Below are positions 9,559 to 17,859 of a DNA stretch of 32,391 bases, one piece after another (the stretch's first letter is position 1; every line of letters begins with the position of its first letter). The position numbers and the translations under genes were made by a program. Source of the DNA: an uncultured Pelagibacteraceae bacterium (GTDB taxonomy: Bacteria; Pseudomonadota; Alphaproteobacteria; Pelagibacterales; Pelagibacteraceae); the NCBI GenBank assembly GCA_902596975.1, contig CACJWS010000013.1:1-32391 (forward strand), in the 5' to 3' direction. Under the pieces are notes generated by a model. It was given only the letters and a program-made list of their open reading frames with translations, did no database searches and was not told where the DNA came from.

Positions 9559-10623
9559 ATGGATCCTATCAAAGAAGCACTTACTTTCGACGATGTAACT
9601 TTAGCACCAAATTATTCTGAAATTTTACCTTCAGAAGTAAAGACGGAAGTTAAATTATCAAAACACTTAAATATTTCTATACCCCTTCTAACTTCTGCAA
9701 TGGATACTGTAACAGAGTCTAATATGGCTATTTCAATCTGTAAAAGTGGCGGAATAGGTGTTATTCATAGAAATTTATCAATAAATGATCAGATAAAAGA
9801 AATAAGAAAAGTAAAATCAAAAAAAATGTTAGTTGGTGCAGCTGTTGGTGCAAGTTTAAATGAGCACATTAGAGCTCAAAAGGTTTTAAAAGAAAATATT
9901 GATTTAATTGTTGTTGATACAGCTCATGGTCACACAAAAAAAGTAGCCGAAATAATAAAAAAAATTAAAAAAATGAAACCGACTAAAACAGCTTTATGTG
10001 CAGGTAATATTGCTACAGCAGAAGCGGCTAAATTTCTGATTAAGCAAGGAGTAGATATTATAAAAGTTGGAATTGGACCGGGATCTATATGCACTACAAG
10101 ATTAGTTGCGGGAATAGGAGTTCCACAGTTAAGTGCAATTTTAGATGTAAAAAGAGGTATGGGCAAAAGTAAAACAACATTAATAGCTGATGGAGGTATC
10201 AAATTTTCTGGGGATATTGCAAAAGCACTTGCAGCAGGGGCAGATGCGGTGATGATTGGATCATTATTTGCAGGAACAGATCAGGCTCCAGGTAGAATTA
10301 TAAAAAGAGGTGGTAAATTATTTAAAAGCTTTAGGGGAATGGGATCTATTGGAGCAATGAATAAAGGATCAGCAGATAGATATTTTCAATCAAAACAAAA
10401 AGATACTTCAAAATATGTAGCAGAAGGTGTTGAAGGTTTTGTTAAATACAAAGGCACAGTTGAAAAAATAATCTACCAACTAGTAGGGGGTTTAAAATCA
10501 TCAATGGGATACTTAGGTGCAAAAAGAATTAAAGATCTTAGAAAAAAACCAAAATTTGTCAAAATTACTAAAGCAGGTTTTTATGAAAGTATGGTACATA
10601 ACATAGACGAAATAAAAAGATGA
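9559..10623 (+). CDS. guaB: IMP dehydrogenase lacking the CBS (Bateman) module
   Basis: Oxidises IMP to XMP with NAD+, the first committed step to GMP. The protein has 354 residues instead of about 485-490. Between GGIGVIHRNLSINDQIKEIR and MLVGAAVGASLN, where the two CBS domains normally sit, there is only a short KKVKSKK-type joint. The catalytic barrel is complete: VDTAHGH, GNIATAEAA, GIGPGSICTTR with the catalytic cysteine at C178, ADGGIKFSGDI, and GAMNKGSADRYFQ with the flap Arg-Tyr. The flap and the C-terminal GGLKSSMGYLGA separate it from GMP reductase, which has a similar length. AAGGA lies unusually close to the ATG. Its stop overlaps the TPR gene (ATGA), and guaA follows. Confidence 0.93.
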   Translation: MDPIKEALTFDDVTLAPNYSEILPSEVKTEVKLSKHLNISIPLLTSAMDTVTESNMAISICKSGGIGVIHRNLSINDQIKEIRKVKSKKMLVGAAVGASLNEHIRAQKVLKENIDLIVVDTAHGHTKKVAEIIKKIKKMKPTKTALCAGNIATAEAAKFLIKQGVDIIKVGIGPGSICTTRLVAGIGVPQLSAILDVKRGMGKSKTTLIADGGIKFSGDIAKALAAGADAVMIGSLFAGTDQAPGRIIKRGGKLFKSFRGMGSIGAMNKGSADRYFQSKQKDTSKYVAEGVEGFVKYKGTVEKIIYQLVGGLKSSMGYLGAKRIKDLRKKPKFVKITKAGFYESMVHNIDEIKR

Positions 10624-11054
10624 TAAAAAAAATTACCTTAGCAATAATTTTACTTTTTACTTTAGTTTTTAATGTTAACGCGGAGAAAGCTAATTTTTTT
10701 GATGAAGCAAAAAGTCTTTATGAAAATGAAAAATATGAAGATTCAAAATTTTTATTTCAAAGAAATATTGTATACAATCCCAAAGACTCAAAGTCATATC
10801 TATATTTAGCAAAAATATTTAAAAATGAAGAAAACAAAACAGAACTGGAAAAAAATATAAATACAGTCTTACTACTCGAGCCAAAGAACGAAGAGGCAAT
10901 GTATCTATTAATAGATATTGAGTTAGAAAGATCTAATTTTTCTAAAGCAGAGGAACTTAGAGAAGATTTTAAGAAAATATGCTCGAACCTTTGTGATAAA
11001 ATCGCATCTATAAACAAACGCCTAAAAGAGTTTGAAAAAAAAGATGCGTCTTGA
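10620..11054 (+). CDS. Secreted TPR-repeat protein between guaB and guaA
   Basis: Unassigned protein of 144 residues. A signal peptide ([21 protein letters not shown]) is followed by helical repeats: [38 protein letters not shown] and [20 protein letters not shown], which fit about three tetratricopeptide units. Two cysteines (CSNLC) lie near the C-terminus. It overlaps guaB by 4 bp at the start and guaA at the end, so it is surely translated with them, yet a periplasmic protein has no obvious job in purine synthesis. TPR class is likely; partner and function are unknown. Confidence 0.75.
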   Translation: MIKKITLAIILLFTLVFNVNAEKANFFDEAKSLYENEKYEDSKFLFQRNIVYNPKDSKSYLYLAKIFKNEENKTELEKNINTVLLLEPKNEEAMYLLIDIELERSNFSKAEELREDFKKICSNLCDKIASINKRLKEFEKKDAS

Positions 11055-12603
11055 AAATAATCTAGATAAAATTTTAATAATTGATTTTGGGTCTCAGTTT
11101 ACACAATTAATTGCAAGAAAAGTAAGAGAATTAAATGTTTTTTGTGAAATTATAAGTCACAACAAACTTAAAAACTACAAAAATGAAAAAAATGTGAAAG
11201 GCATCATTTTATCAGGTGGTCCCTTAAATGTTTATCAAAATAAAAAAGTTAAATTCAATAGAAGTATATTAAGTTTAGATATTCCAATTTTAGGTATTTG
11301 TTTTGGCCACCAGATTATTTCTAAAGAATTAGGAGGTAAAGTAAAACGAGCAAAATCAAGAGAATTCGGGTTAGCAAAAGTTACAAAATTAAAAAAAAGC
11401 GCTTTAACCAAAAATTTCTTTTCAAAAAAATCCACCAATGTATGGATGAGCCATGGTGATGAGGTAATTAAATTACCTAAAGGTTTTAAAGTTATAGCAA
11501 AATCATCAAATTCAAAATTATGCATGATAGAAAATGTAAAAAAAAAAATATATGGCATACAGTTTCATCCAGAAGTTTCTCATACAGTTAAAGGCAAAGT
11601 AATATTAAAAAACTTTGTAATTAAAATTTGTAAAATTAAAAAAAATTGGACATCAAAAAATCAAAAATCCAAACTTATACAACAAATTAAACAACAAGTC
11701 GGAAATTCTAAAGTAATTTGTGCTTTATCTGGTGGAGTGGATAGTAGTGTAGTGGCAAAATTAATTAGTAATGCGATTGGAAAAAACTTAACTTGTATAT
11801 TCGTTAATACTGGTCTGCTCAGAAAAAACGAAGAAAAACAAGTAGTAAATACTTTTAGAAAAAAATTCAAATTGAATTTAATTTATGTAAATGCTGAACA
11901 ATTATTTATAAGTAAATTAAAAAATGTAACAGATCCAGAAAAAAAAAGAAAAATTATTGGAAATTTATTTATCAAACTTTTTGAAAAATACGCAAAAAAA
12001 ATAAAAAATGTAAAATTTTTAGCTCAAGGAACTCTATACCCTGATTTAATTGAAAGTAAGTCAGTTACAGGAAGTCAAACGTCAAAAATAAAGTCTCATC
12101 ATAATGTAGGTGGTCTGCCGAAAAGGATGAAATTAAAATTAGTTGAACCATTGAAGTATTTGTTTAAAGACGAAGTTAGAATGTTGGGTCTAGAATTAAA
12201 TTTAAGTAAAGAAATTATTTCTAGACATCCTTTTCCTGGCCCTGGTTTAGCAATTAGAATGCCAGGCATAATCACTAAAGAAAAAATAAAAATTTTAAAA
12301 GAAGCAGATAATTATTTTATTAATGCATTAAGAGGACACAATCTATATCATAAGATATGGCAGGCTTATGCTGCATTACTGCCTGTTAAAACTGTTGGTG
12401 TCATGGGAGACAATAGAACCTATGAATATTTATGCTTGCTTAGAGCAATAACATCCGAAGATGGAATGACAGCAGATTATTTTCAATTTAATAAATCATT
12501 TTTGCAAATGGTATCGAATAAAATAGTCAATAACATTCGAGGTATAAATAGAGTAGTTTATGATGTGACCTCTAAACCACCAAGCACTATTGAACTAGAA
12601 TAA
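11044..12603 (+). CDS. guaA: GMP synthase (glutamine-hydrolysing)
   Basis: Aminates XMP to GMP using glutamine and ATP, directly after GuaB. The N-terminal class I glutamine amidotransferase domain has [18 protein letters not shown], the nucleophile C86 in GICFGHQI, and the HPEVSHT histidine/glutamate pair. The ATP-pyrophosphatase domain has the P-loop [12 protein letters not shown] and [12 protein letters not shown]. The C-terminal dimerisation domain has [13 protein letters not shown] and ends [18 protein letters not shown] chose the ATG at 11044 (519 residues); a TTG four codons upstream (11032) is in frame but adds only MKKK. It overlaps the TPR gene by 11 bp. An A11 run at 11538-11548 lies inside the gene without breaking the frame. 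Confidence 0.96.
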   Translation: MRLENNLDKILIIDFGSQFTQLIARKVRELNVFCEIISHNKLKNYKNEKNVKGIILSGGPLNVYQNKKVKFNRSILSLDIPILGICFGHQIISKELGGKVKRAKSREFGLAKVTKLKKSALTKNFFSKKSTNVWMSHGDEVIKLPKGFKVIAKSSNSKLCMIENVKKKIYGIQFHPEVSHTVKGKVILKNFVIKICKIKKNWTSKNQKSKLIQQIKQQVGNSKVICALSGGVDSSVVAKLISNAIGKNLTCIFVNTGLLRKNEEKQVVNTFRKKFKLNLIYVNAEQLFISKLKNVTDPEKKRKIIGNLFIKLFEKYAKKIKNVKFLAQGTLYPDLIESKSVTGSQTSKIKSHHNVGGLPKRMKLKLVEPLKYLFKDEVRMLGLELNLSKEIISRHPFPGPGLAIRMPGIITKEKIKILKEADNYFINALRGHNLYHKIWQAYAALLPVKTVGVMGDNRTYEYLCLLRAITSEDGMTADYFQFNKSFLQMVSNKIVNNIRGINRVVYDVTSKPPSTIELE

Positions 12604-12623
12604 AAATAAATTATAATTTTACT

Positions 12624-13043
12624 ATGAAATATTTACACACAATGATCAGAATTTCTAATATTCAGGAGTCGTTAAAATTTTTTTGTGATGGGCTGGGTTT
12701 AAAAGAGACAAAAAGAATGGAAAATGAAAAAGGCAGATACACATTAATTTTTTTAGCTGCACCAAACGACAATGATGCAGAAATTGAACTTACTTATAAC
12801 TGGGACGGCGATAATTTAGGAGAGGGATCTAGAAATTTTGGGCACTTAGCCTATAGAGTTAAAAATATATACGAAGTATGCCAAAGATTAATGGATATGG
12901 GTTACACAATTAATAGACCACCTAGAGATGGTCATATGGCATTTGTGAAATCACCAGATAAAATATCAATTGAAATACTTCAGGAGGGAAATCTTCCCCC
13001 TAAAGAGCCTTGGTCATCGATGGAAAATACTGGAACTTGGTAA
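12624..13043 (+). CDS. gloA: Lactoylglutathione lyase (glyoxalase I)
   Basis: Isomerises the methylglyoxal-glutathione hemithioacetal to S-lactoylglutathione. The 139-residue, two-module vicinal-oxygen-chelate protein shows the four expected metal ligands: H5 in LHTMIR, the glutamate in AEIELTYNW, the histidine in FGHLAYRV, and the glutamate in ISIEILQ. The DGHMAFVKSPD stretch is also typical. It lies 20 bp after guaA and ends 2 bp from the convergent TerC gene, so it may be the last gene of the guaB-guaA transcript. Confidence 0.93.
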   Translation: MKYLHTMIRISNIQESLKFFCDGLGLKETKRMENEKGRYTLIFLAAPNDNDAEIELTYNWDGDNLGEGSRNFGHLAYRVKNIYEVCQRLMDMGYTINRPPRDGHMAFVKSPDKISIEILQEGNLPPKEPWSSMENTGTW

Positions 13044-13045
13044 TA

Positions 13046-13657
13046 TTAGAAATACTTTATATATTTTTCATTAATATTTAAAATTTCTAAATCGACTAGT
13101 CCACCTATTACTAATTGAATAGCAACCAATAGTATAAAGCCTAAACCTATATAAGCTATCCATAAATGTTTTTGTATATAATTTGCTAAATAAGTAGCTA
13201 AAGCTCCAGTAAGAACTACTGATAACACTAAGCCAAAAATCATAAAACCAAAATTACCTTTGGCTGCGCCCACAACTCCAATAACGTTATCAAAACTAAT
13301 TGTGATATCTGCAAATAAAACCTTGTAAATACTTTTGATAAATGAAGGCTCCATAGATTTCTTTTTAGGAGACTTTATTTTTTGAATTTCAAATAAATCT
13401 TTTCTTAAGTCGTTAACAATCCAAATTAAAAGTAATCCTCCAAGAATTTTAATGAAGTAAAATTTAAATAAATATGTTGCAAATATTGCAAATATAACTT
13501 TGAAAACTAACGCTCCAACTACTCCCCAAAATATTATCTTTTTTCTATTTTTTGGGACGAAATTAGCTGCTATTAATCCTATTATTATTGCATTATCTGC
13601 CGCAAGAATAATATCTATAAATATAATTTGCAGTAAAATGAGTGATTGTTCTATCAA
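13046..13657 (-). CDS. TerC/YjbE-family integral membrane protein
   Basis: A 203-residue, highly hydrophobic protein with about six to seven membrane segments. It carries the two inverted TerC-family signatures: IDIILAADNAIIIGLIAA near the N-terminus and DITISFDNVIGVVGAAKG in the second half, each with an acidic DN pair in the membrane. Members are linked to metal ion (notably manganese) efflux or metalation of exported proteins; this member's ion is not shown by the sequence. The start is a TTG at 13657; a TATAAT box on the same strand (13669-13664) would place transcription start at or next to it, so a leaderless message is possible. It is divergent from dctP. Confidence 0.85.
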   Translation of the reverse strand: MIEQSLILLQIIFIDIILAADNAIIIGLIAANFVPKNRKKIIFWGVVGALVFKVIFAIFATYLFKFYFIKILGGLLLIWIVNDLRKDLFEIQKIKSPKKKSMEPSFIKSIYKVLFADITISFDNVIGVVGAAKGNFGFMIFGLVLSVVLTGALATYLANYIQKHLWIAYIGLGFILLVAIQLVIGGLVDLEILNINEKYIKYF

Positions 13658-13769
13658 GATGCTATTATAATAGTAATTATTTATTATTTTTCAATAAAAC
13701 ATCAAAAATTTTTATTGATTTAAGTTTTAATACATAATGAGATATGTTTTTTAAAAATATGGAGGATTT
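13658..13769. promoter_or_regulatory. Divergent promoter region terC-like / dctP
   Basis: A 112-bp AT-rich spacer. On the minus strand TATAAT sits at 13669-13664, six bases before the TTG start. On the plus strand CATAAT (13733-13738) is the best -10-like hexamer for dctP, without a convincing -35. A strong Shine-Dalgarno GGAGGA (13761-13766) precedes the dctP ATG, the best in the window and consistent with high expression of a binding protein. Confidence 0.4.
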
Positions 13770-14741
13770 ATGAAACTTTTCAAAATTTTGCTCTCTGTTT
13801 TATTTTCTATTCTTTTAACTGCTAATGCTTTTGCTGCAGAAAAATGGGATATGGCACTAGCATATGGTGCAAGCAACTTCCATTCTGCTAATGCAGCTGA
13901 ATTTGCTAAAAATGTTTCAGAAAAAAGTGGGGGAAAATTAACAATAGTAACTCACCCGGGTGGATCTCTATTTAAAGGTGGAGAAATATTTAGAGCTGTT
14001 AGAACTGGACAAGCTCAAATTGGTGAGAGATTTATGTCGGCTCTAGGTAAAGAGGACCCGTTATTAGAGATTGATTCACAACCATTTCTTGCGACATCTT
14101 ATGATGATGCTATGAAACTGTATCAAGCATCTAAGCCTGCAATAATTAAAGGTCTAGATCAAAAAGGTCTTGTATTTTTATACGCTGTACCATGGCCCGC
14201 GCAAGGTCTTTATAGTAAAAAGGAGATTAATAGTGTTGCTGATTTAAAAGGTTTAAAATTTAGAGCATATAATTCTGCAACTATTAGAATGGCCGAGTTG
14301 ACAGGTATGGCTCCTACAAAAATAGAAGCAGCTGAAATAAGCCAAGCATTCTCAACTGGTGCGGTTGAAAGTATGATTACTTCACCAACTACTGGTAAGA
14401 ACAGTAAAATTTGGGAAAATGGAGTAAAGTATTTTTATGATATTGCGGCTTGGTTTCCAAAAAATATGATTGTAGCTCACAGAGGTTCTTGGAATAAATT
14501 AGATAAAGCTACACAAGAAATGATTATGGAAGAGGCAGCAGTTGCTGAGAAAAAAGGTTGGGCACTTTCAAAAAAAGGAAATGTTGCTGATAAAAAAGCT
14601 TTAGCTGATGCTGGAATGAAAGTAGGCAAAGTAAATGCAGCCCTTGAAAGTCATTTCAAAAAAGTTGGTGCTACAATGGCAGAAGAATGGAAGAAAAAAG
14701 CTGGCGCTAGAGGTGCTAGTGTTCTTGCTGCTTATAATTAA
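13770..14741 (+). CDS. dctP: TRAP transporter solute-binding protein (DctP family)
   Basis: Periplasmic receptor that captures a small carboxylate for the DctQM permease. It has 323 residues with a signal peptide ending NAFAA before EKWDMALAYG. Family features are HPGGSLFKGGEIFRAVRTGQ, the DLKGLKFRAYNSA block containing the carboxylate-clamping arginine, EISQAFSTGAVESMITSP, and the long C-terminal helix EEWKKKAGARG. Ligand is not readable from sequence; the nearby pxpA/pxpBC genes make 5-oxoproline a reasonable candidate, and TRAP receptors binding pyroglutamate are known from Bordetella. It is followed by a terminator-like hairpin before dctQ. Confidence 0.93.
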   Translation: MKLFKILLSVLFSILLTANAFAAEKWDMALAYGASNFHSANAAEFAKNVSEKSGGKLTIVTHPGGSLFKGGEIFRAVRTGQAQIGERFMSALGKEDPLLEIDSQPFLATSYDDAMKLYQASKPAIIKGLDQKGLVFLYAVPWPAQGLYSKKEINSVADLKGLKFRAYNSATIRMAELTGMAPTKIEAAEISQAFSTGAVESMITSPTTGKNSKIWENGVKYFYDIAAWFPKNMIVAHRGSWNKLDKATQEMIMEEAAVAEKKGWALSKKGNVADKKALADAGMKVGKVNAALESHFKKVGATMAEEWKKKAGARGASVLAAYN

Positions 14742-14753
14742 ATCATTATAATT

Positions 14754-14780
14754 AAAAAGGCCGTATTAAACGGCCTTTTT
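14754..14780 (+). terminator. Terminator/attenuator hairpin between dctP and dctQ
   Basis: AAAAAGGCCG (14754-14763), loop TATTAAA, CGGCCTTTTT (14771-14780): a perfect 10-bp stem ending in five Ts. It starts 12 bases after the dctP stop and ends two bases before the dctQ ATG. It should terminate most transcripts after dctP and also occupies the space where a dctQ ribosome site would lie, giving far more receptor than permease. Confidence 0.88.
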
Positions 14781-14782
14781 AT

Positions 14783-15274
14783 ATGTTTACTAAAGTCAAT
14801 AAATTTTTAAATAATCTTTATAGTTACTCAGGCTATATCGCTGCATTCTTTCTTATTTTGGTAGCAGTTTTTATTTTAATTGGAATTTCATCAAGAATAT
14901 TTGGTTTTTATATAAGAGGCCTAGCCGAATATTCTGGATATTGTATGGCTGCCTCATCTTTTTTTGCTTTATCTTATACTTTCGTAGAAGGTGGTCACAT
15001 TAGAATTACTTTATTTTTAGAAAAAGCTACTGGGATTAAAAAGAGATTTTTGGAATTATGGAGTTTGATAGTTGCAACTATATTTTCTGGTTATCTAGCT
15101 TTTTATTTTTTAAAAATGCTAAAAATATCTTATGAATTTCAAGAGAGAAGTGAAGGAGCTGACGAAATTTTAATTTGGATACCTCAAACTAGTGTTGCTT
15201 TAGGATCACTAATATTTTTCATATGTGTATCTCATCAATTAGTTTTGAAAATACAAACAAAAAAAAATGACTGA
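14783..15274 (+). CDS. dctQ: TRAP transporter small permease subunit (DctQ family)
   Basis: Small membrane subunit that assembles with DctM. The 163 residues hold four predicted membrane helices: SGYIAAFFLILVAVFILIGI, a segment at EYSGYCMAASSFFALSY, one at LELWSLIVATIFSGYLAFYF, and one near the C-terminus. The motif AYTFVEGGHIRI-like (SYTFVEGGHIRITLFLE) is typical of DctQ. The ATG is two bases after the terminator-like hairpin and has no free Shine-Dalgarno sequence. The stop overlaps the dctM start by 8 bp. Confidence 0.9.
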   Translation: MFTKVNKFLNNLYSYSGYIAAFFLILVAVFILIGISSRIFGFYIRGLAEYSGYCMAASSFFALSYTFVEGGHIRITLFLEKATGIKKRFLELWSLIVATIFSGYLAFYFLKMLKISYEFQERSEGADEILIWIPQTSVALGSLIFFICVSHQLVLKIQTKKND

Positions 15275-16577
15275 AATTTTACTTACTATATTTTTCATAA
15301 GTGTTCTCTTGATATTTTTAGGCTCAGGAATTTGGGTTGCTATAAGCATGGTTGGTGTTTCATCTATAGGAATGATGCTGTTCACAACAAGGCCAGTTGG
15401 TGATGCAATGGCAACAACAATTTGGGGAGCCTCATCCTCATGGACTTTAACTGCACTTCCTTTATTTGTTTGGATGGGTGAAATTTTATTTCGTACGAAG
15501 TTATCTGAAAATTTATTTGAAGGATTATCCCCATGGATGCAGAAGCTACCCGGTGGCTTAGTGCATGTTAATGTAGTTGGATGTGCTTTATTTGCAGCTA
15601 TTTCAGGATCTTCTGCAGCAACTGTAGCCACAGTAGGAAAAATGTCTATCCCAGAGCTAAGAAAAAGAAAATATCCAGAGAGTATTCTACTTGGAAGTTT
15701 AGCTGGTTCAGGAACGTTGGGTCTTCTAATTCCACCTTCAATTATTTTAATTATTTATGGTGTGACTGTTCAAGAGTCGATAGCAAAACTATTTATTGCA
15801 GGAATTGTACCAGGAATAATGATTGCGTTGATCTTTATGACTTATGTAATGATTTGGTCGTTAATAAATAAAAAATCCATGCCTACTTTTAAACAAGACT
15901 TCTCAATTATGGAAAAGGTAAGGAAGTCAGGAAAACTGATACCTGTAATATTATTAATAGTTTCAGTTATTGGCTCAATTTATACTGGTATAGCAACTGC
16001 AACTGAAGCAGCCTCATTGGGTGTAGTTGGTGCATTAATTTTATCATACTTTCAAAAAAGTTTATCTTTAAAAACATTTAAAGAGTCATTGCTGGGTGCT
16101 ACTAAAACTTCTTGTATGATAGCTTTTATATTAGCAGGAGCTACTTTTTTATCTTTGGCAATGGGCTTTACAGGATTGCCAAGAAATCTAGCTCTATGGA
16201 TCGAAGGTATGGAACTTTCTCCATATGTTTTAATTTTTGTTTTAATGATTTTTTATATAATTCTTGGAATGTTTCTTGATGGTATATCTGCTGTAGTTTT
16301 AACAATGGCTATAATTGAACCAATGATTAGACAAGCAGGCTTTGATATGATTTGGTTTGGTGTCTTTCTAGTTATTGTTGTAGAAATGGCCCAGATCACA
16401 CCACCAGTTGGCTTTAATCTATTTGTTCTTCAGGGTATGGCTAATAAGGATATGGGGTATATAGCAAGAAGTGCGTTCCCACTCTTCTTGCTAATGATTT
16501 TTGCTGTTATTTTAGTTGTGATATTTCCAGAAATCGCTCTTTGGATGCCTGAGCAAATGATAAAAAATATAAATTAA
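15267..16577 (+). CDS. dctM: TRAP transporter large permease subunit (DctM family)
   Basis: The 436-residue ion-coupled permease of the TRAP system, with about 11-12 membrane helices. Family signatures seen are LTALPLFVWMGEILF, FAAISGSSAATVATVGKMSIPELRKR, GSLAGSGTLGLLIPPSIILI, GIATATEAASLG and ITPPVGFNLFVLQG. It starts inside the end of dctQ (ATGACTGA overlap), so the two subunits are translationally coupled. The 3' end overlaps the convergent TPR gene by 4 bp. Confidence 0.95.
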   Translation: MTEILLTIFFISVLLIFLGSGIWVAISMVGVSSIGMMLFTTRPVGDAMATTIWGASSSWTLTALPLFVWMGEILFRTKLSENLFEGLSPWMQKLPGGLVHVNVVGCALFAAISGSSAATVATVGKMSIPELRKRKYPESILLGSLAGSGTLGLLIPPSIILIIYGVTVQESIAKLFIAGIVPGIMIALIFMTYVMIWSLINKKSMPTFKQDFSIMEKVRKSGKLIPVILLIVSVIGSIYTGIATATEAASLGVVGALILSYFQKSLSLKTFKESLLGATKTSCMIAFILAGATFLSLAMGFTGLPRNLALWIEGMELSPYVLIFVLMIFYIILGMFLDGISAVVLTMAIIEPMIRQAGFDMIWFGVFLVIVVEMAQITPPVGFNLFVLQGMANKDMGYIARSAFPLFLLMIFAVILVVIFPEIALWMPEQMIKNIN

Positions 16578-17059
16578 TATTTTGATTTTTTAGACCCGTC
16601 TATCACACCCTTTAGCTGATTATATTCTTCACAATTACATCCCTCTAGAACACTCAATCTTTCTTTTGCTAAATTCATCCTATTGGTTGCAACATATAAT
16701 TCACCTAGATATTCATTAATTCCTATGTGATTTGGCTCAATTGCTAAACCTTGAAGATAATATTTCTCACCATTTTCAAAATCACCAATTTTTCTTGTTG
16801 CAAATCCTAGATAGTTTAAAGTATCTGCTTTATTTGGTTTCATCTTATTTGACTTTACCAAAAATTTAATTGCTCTTTCGTATCTTTTAATCGCTTTCTC
16901 AGTTTTACCTTTTTTTTCTAATTTTTTTGCTATTTTTATTTGTTGTACAGCTTTATCATATAAAGTTTCCTTTGAGCTCGAGTCACTTGAACCAGCAGCA
17001 AAAGATGTTCCAGCTAAAAAAATTAAAAAGAGCATTGAAAAAAATATTTTTTTTATCAT
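16574..17059 (-). CDS. Secreted TPR-repeat protein downstream of pxpA
   Basis: The 161-residue protein has a signal peptide (MIKKIFFSMLFLIFLAGTSFA), a serine-rich linker, and then TPR units: KAIKRYERAIKFLVKSNKMK, DTLNYLGFATRKIGDFENGE and HIGINEYLGELYVATNRMNL. A cysteine pair (CNC) lies near the C-terminus. The start shares one base with the pxpA stop (TAATG), so it is coupled to pxpA. It may be a periplasmic adaptor; no specific function can be assigned. It is distinct in sequence from the TPR protein between guaB and guaA, though both are short, secreted and end with a close cysteine pair. Confidence 0.8.
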   Translation of the reverse strand: MIKKIFFSMLFLIFLAGTSFAAGSSDSSSKETLYDKAVQQIKIAKKLEKKGKTEKAIKRYERAIKFLVKSNKMKPNKADTLNYLGFATRKIGDFENGEKYYLQGLAIEPNHIGINEYLGELYVATNRMNLAKERLSVLEGCNCEEYNQLKGVIDGSKKSKY

Positions 17060-17832
17060 TATTTAAATTTCCTTAAGTTAGTTAGTGTTTTTAGTTCTAA
17101 GCCATGATCTATTAAATTATTTTTTATAGATATAGCTGTAGACAGTGAACTTTTATTATCCCCATGTATGCACACAGAGTCTATTTCACAAGGTATTTGC
17201 TTTCCGCTGTGACAATTAATGGCCTGGTTCTGAACCATGCTTAAAACGTGACTTTTTGCTTTATCTGGATCTGTAATAAGTGCATGAGGCTCTTTTCTAG
17301 ATACTAAGTTTCCATTATCTTCATAATTTCTATCAGCAAAAATTTCACATGCTATCCTCATATCAAATTTCTTTGCAGCCTCTTCCATCTTTGAACCTGT
17401 CGGCACCAAATAGATTAAATCTTTGTTAAAATTGCAGATTGATTTTGCAATGATAGTTGCAAGTTCAATATCTTCGCAAGCCATATTATTTAATGCACCA
17501 TGTGGTTTAATATGTGTAACGATCTCACCATGTTTTTCAGCTATATTTTGTAAAATTTCATACTGATCAATTAATAATTTATTTATTTCATCTGACGATA
17601 AATTTAGTCTTTTACGTCCAAAGTTTTCTGGATCATTAAATGATGGATGCGCACCTATACTAACACCGTTTTTCTTACAAATTTTTACAACTTGGTTCAT
17701 GCTATCTTCATCACCAGCATGATAACCACAGGCAACATTTGCTGAATTGACAATTTCTAGTAATTTTGGATCATTTTCATCTGAATGATGCTTTGATTTT
17801 TCACCTAAATCACAATTGATATTAATTTCCAT
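17059..17832 (-). CDS. pxpA: 5-oxoprolinase subunit PxpA (LamB/YcsF family)
   Basis: Subunit A of the ATP-dependent prokaryotic 5-oxoprolinase, which opens L-pyroglutamate to glutamate together with PxpB and PxpC. The 257 residues show the family blocks NCDLGE at the N-terminus, SANVACGYHAGDEDSM, VSIGAHPSFNDPENFGRK, ITHIKPHGALNN, EIFADRNYEDNGNLVSR and VCIHGDN. The gene is on the opposite strand to pxpBC, 27 bp apart start to start, whereas pxpBCA are usually one operon. The TPR gene follows it. Confidence 0.94.
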   Translation of the reverse strand: MEININCDLGEKSKHHSDENDPKLLEIVNSANVACGYHAGDEDSMNQVVKICKKNGVSIGAHPSFNDPENFGRKRLNLSSDEINKLLIDQYEILQNIAEKHGEIVTHIKPHGALNNMACEDIELATIIAKSICNFNKDLIYLVPTGSKMEEAAKKFDMRIACEIFADRNYEDNGNLVSRKEPHALITDPDKAKSHVLSMVQNQAINCHSGKQIPCEIDSVCIHGDNKSSLSTAISIKNNLIDHGLELKTLTNLRKFK

Positions 17833-17859
17833 ACTAATAAATCATAAGTATAACATGGT

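Noticed and set aside
9930-10202. Antisense open frame inside guaB
   Set aside because: Open frames opposite A-rich coding strands are common here; no family features, no ribosome site, and it lies wholly within a conserved gene. The same applies to antisense frames in recA, pssA, guaA, pxpB, the EamA gene, gcvT and gcvP.
9559-10623. Reading the short guaB as GMP reductase (guaC)
   Set aside because: The length is similar, but the SICTTR loop, the GAMNKGSADRYFQ flap and the C-terminal block are those of IMP dehydrogenase, and guaA follows.
11032-11043. TTG start for guaA at 11032
   Set aside because: It adds only four residues; the in-frame ATG at 11044 fits better, although TTG cannot be excluded.
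15581-15871. Same-strand open frame inside dctM (and a similar one at 23779-23985 in gcvP)
   Set aside because: It is an out-of-frame shadow with odd composition inside a well-conserved gene.
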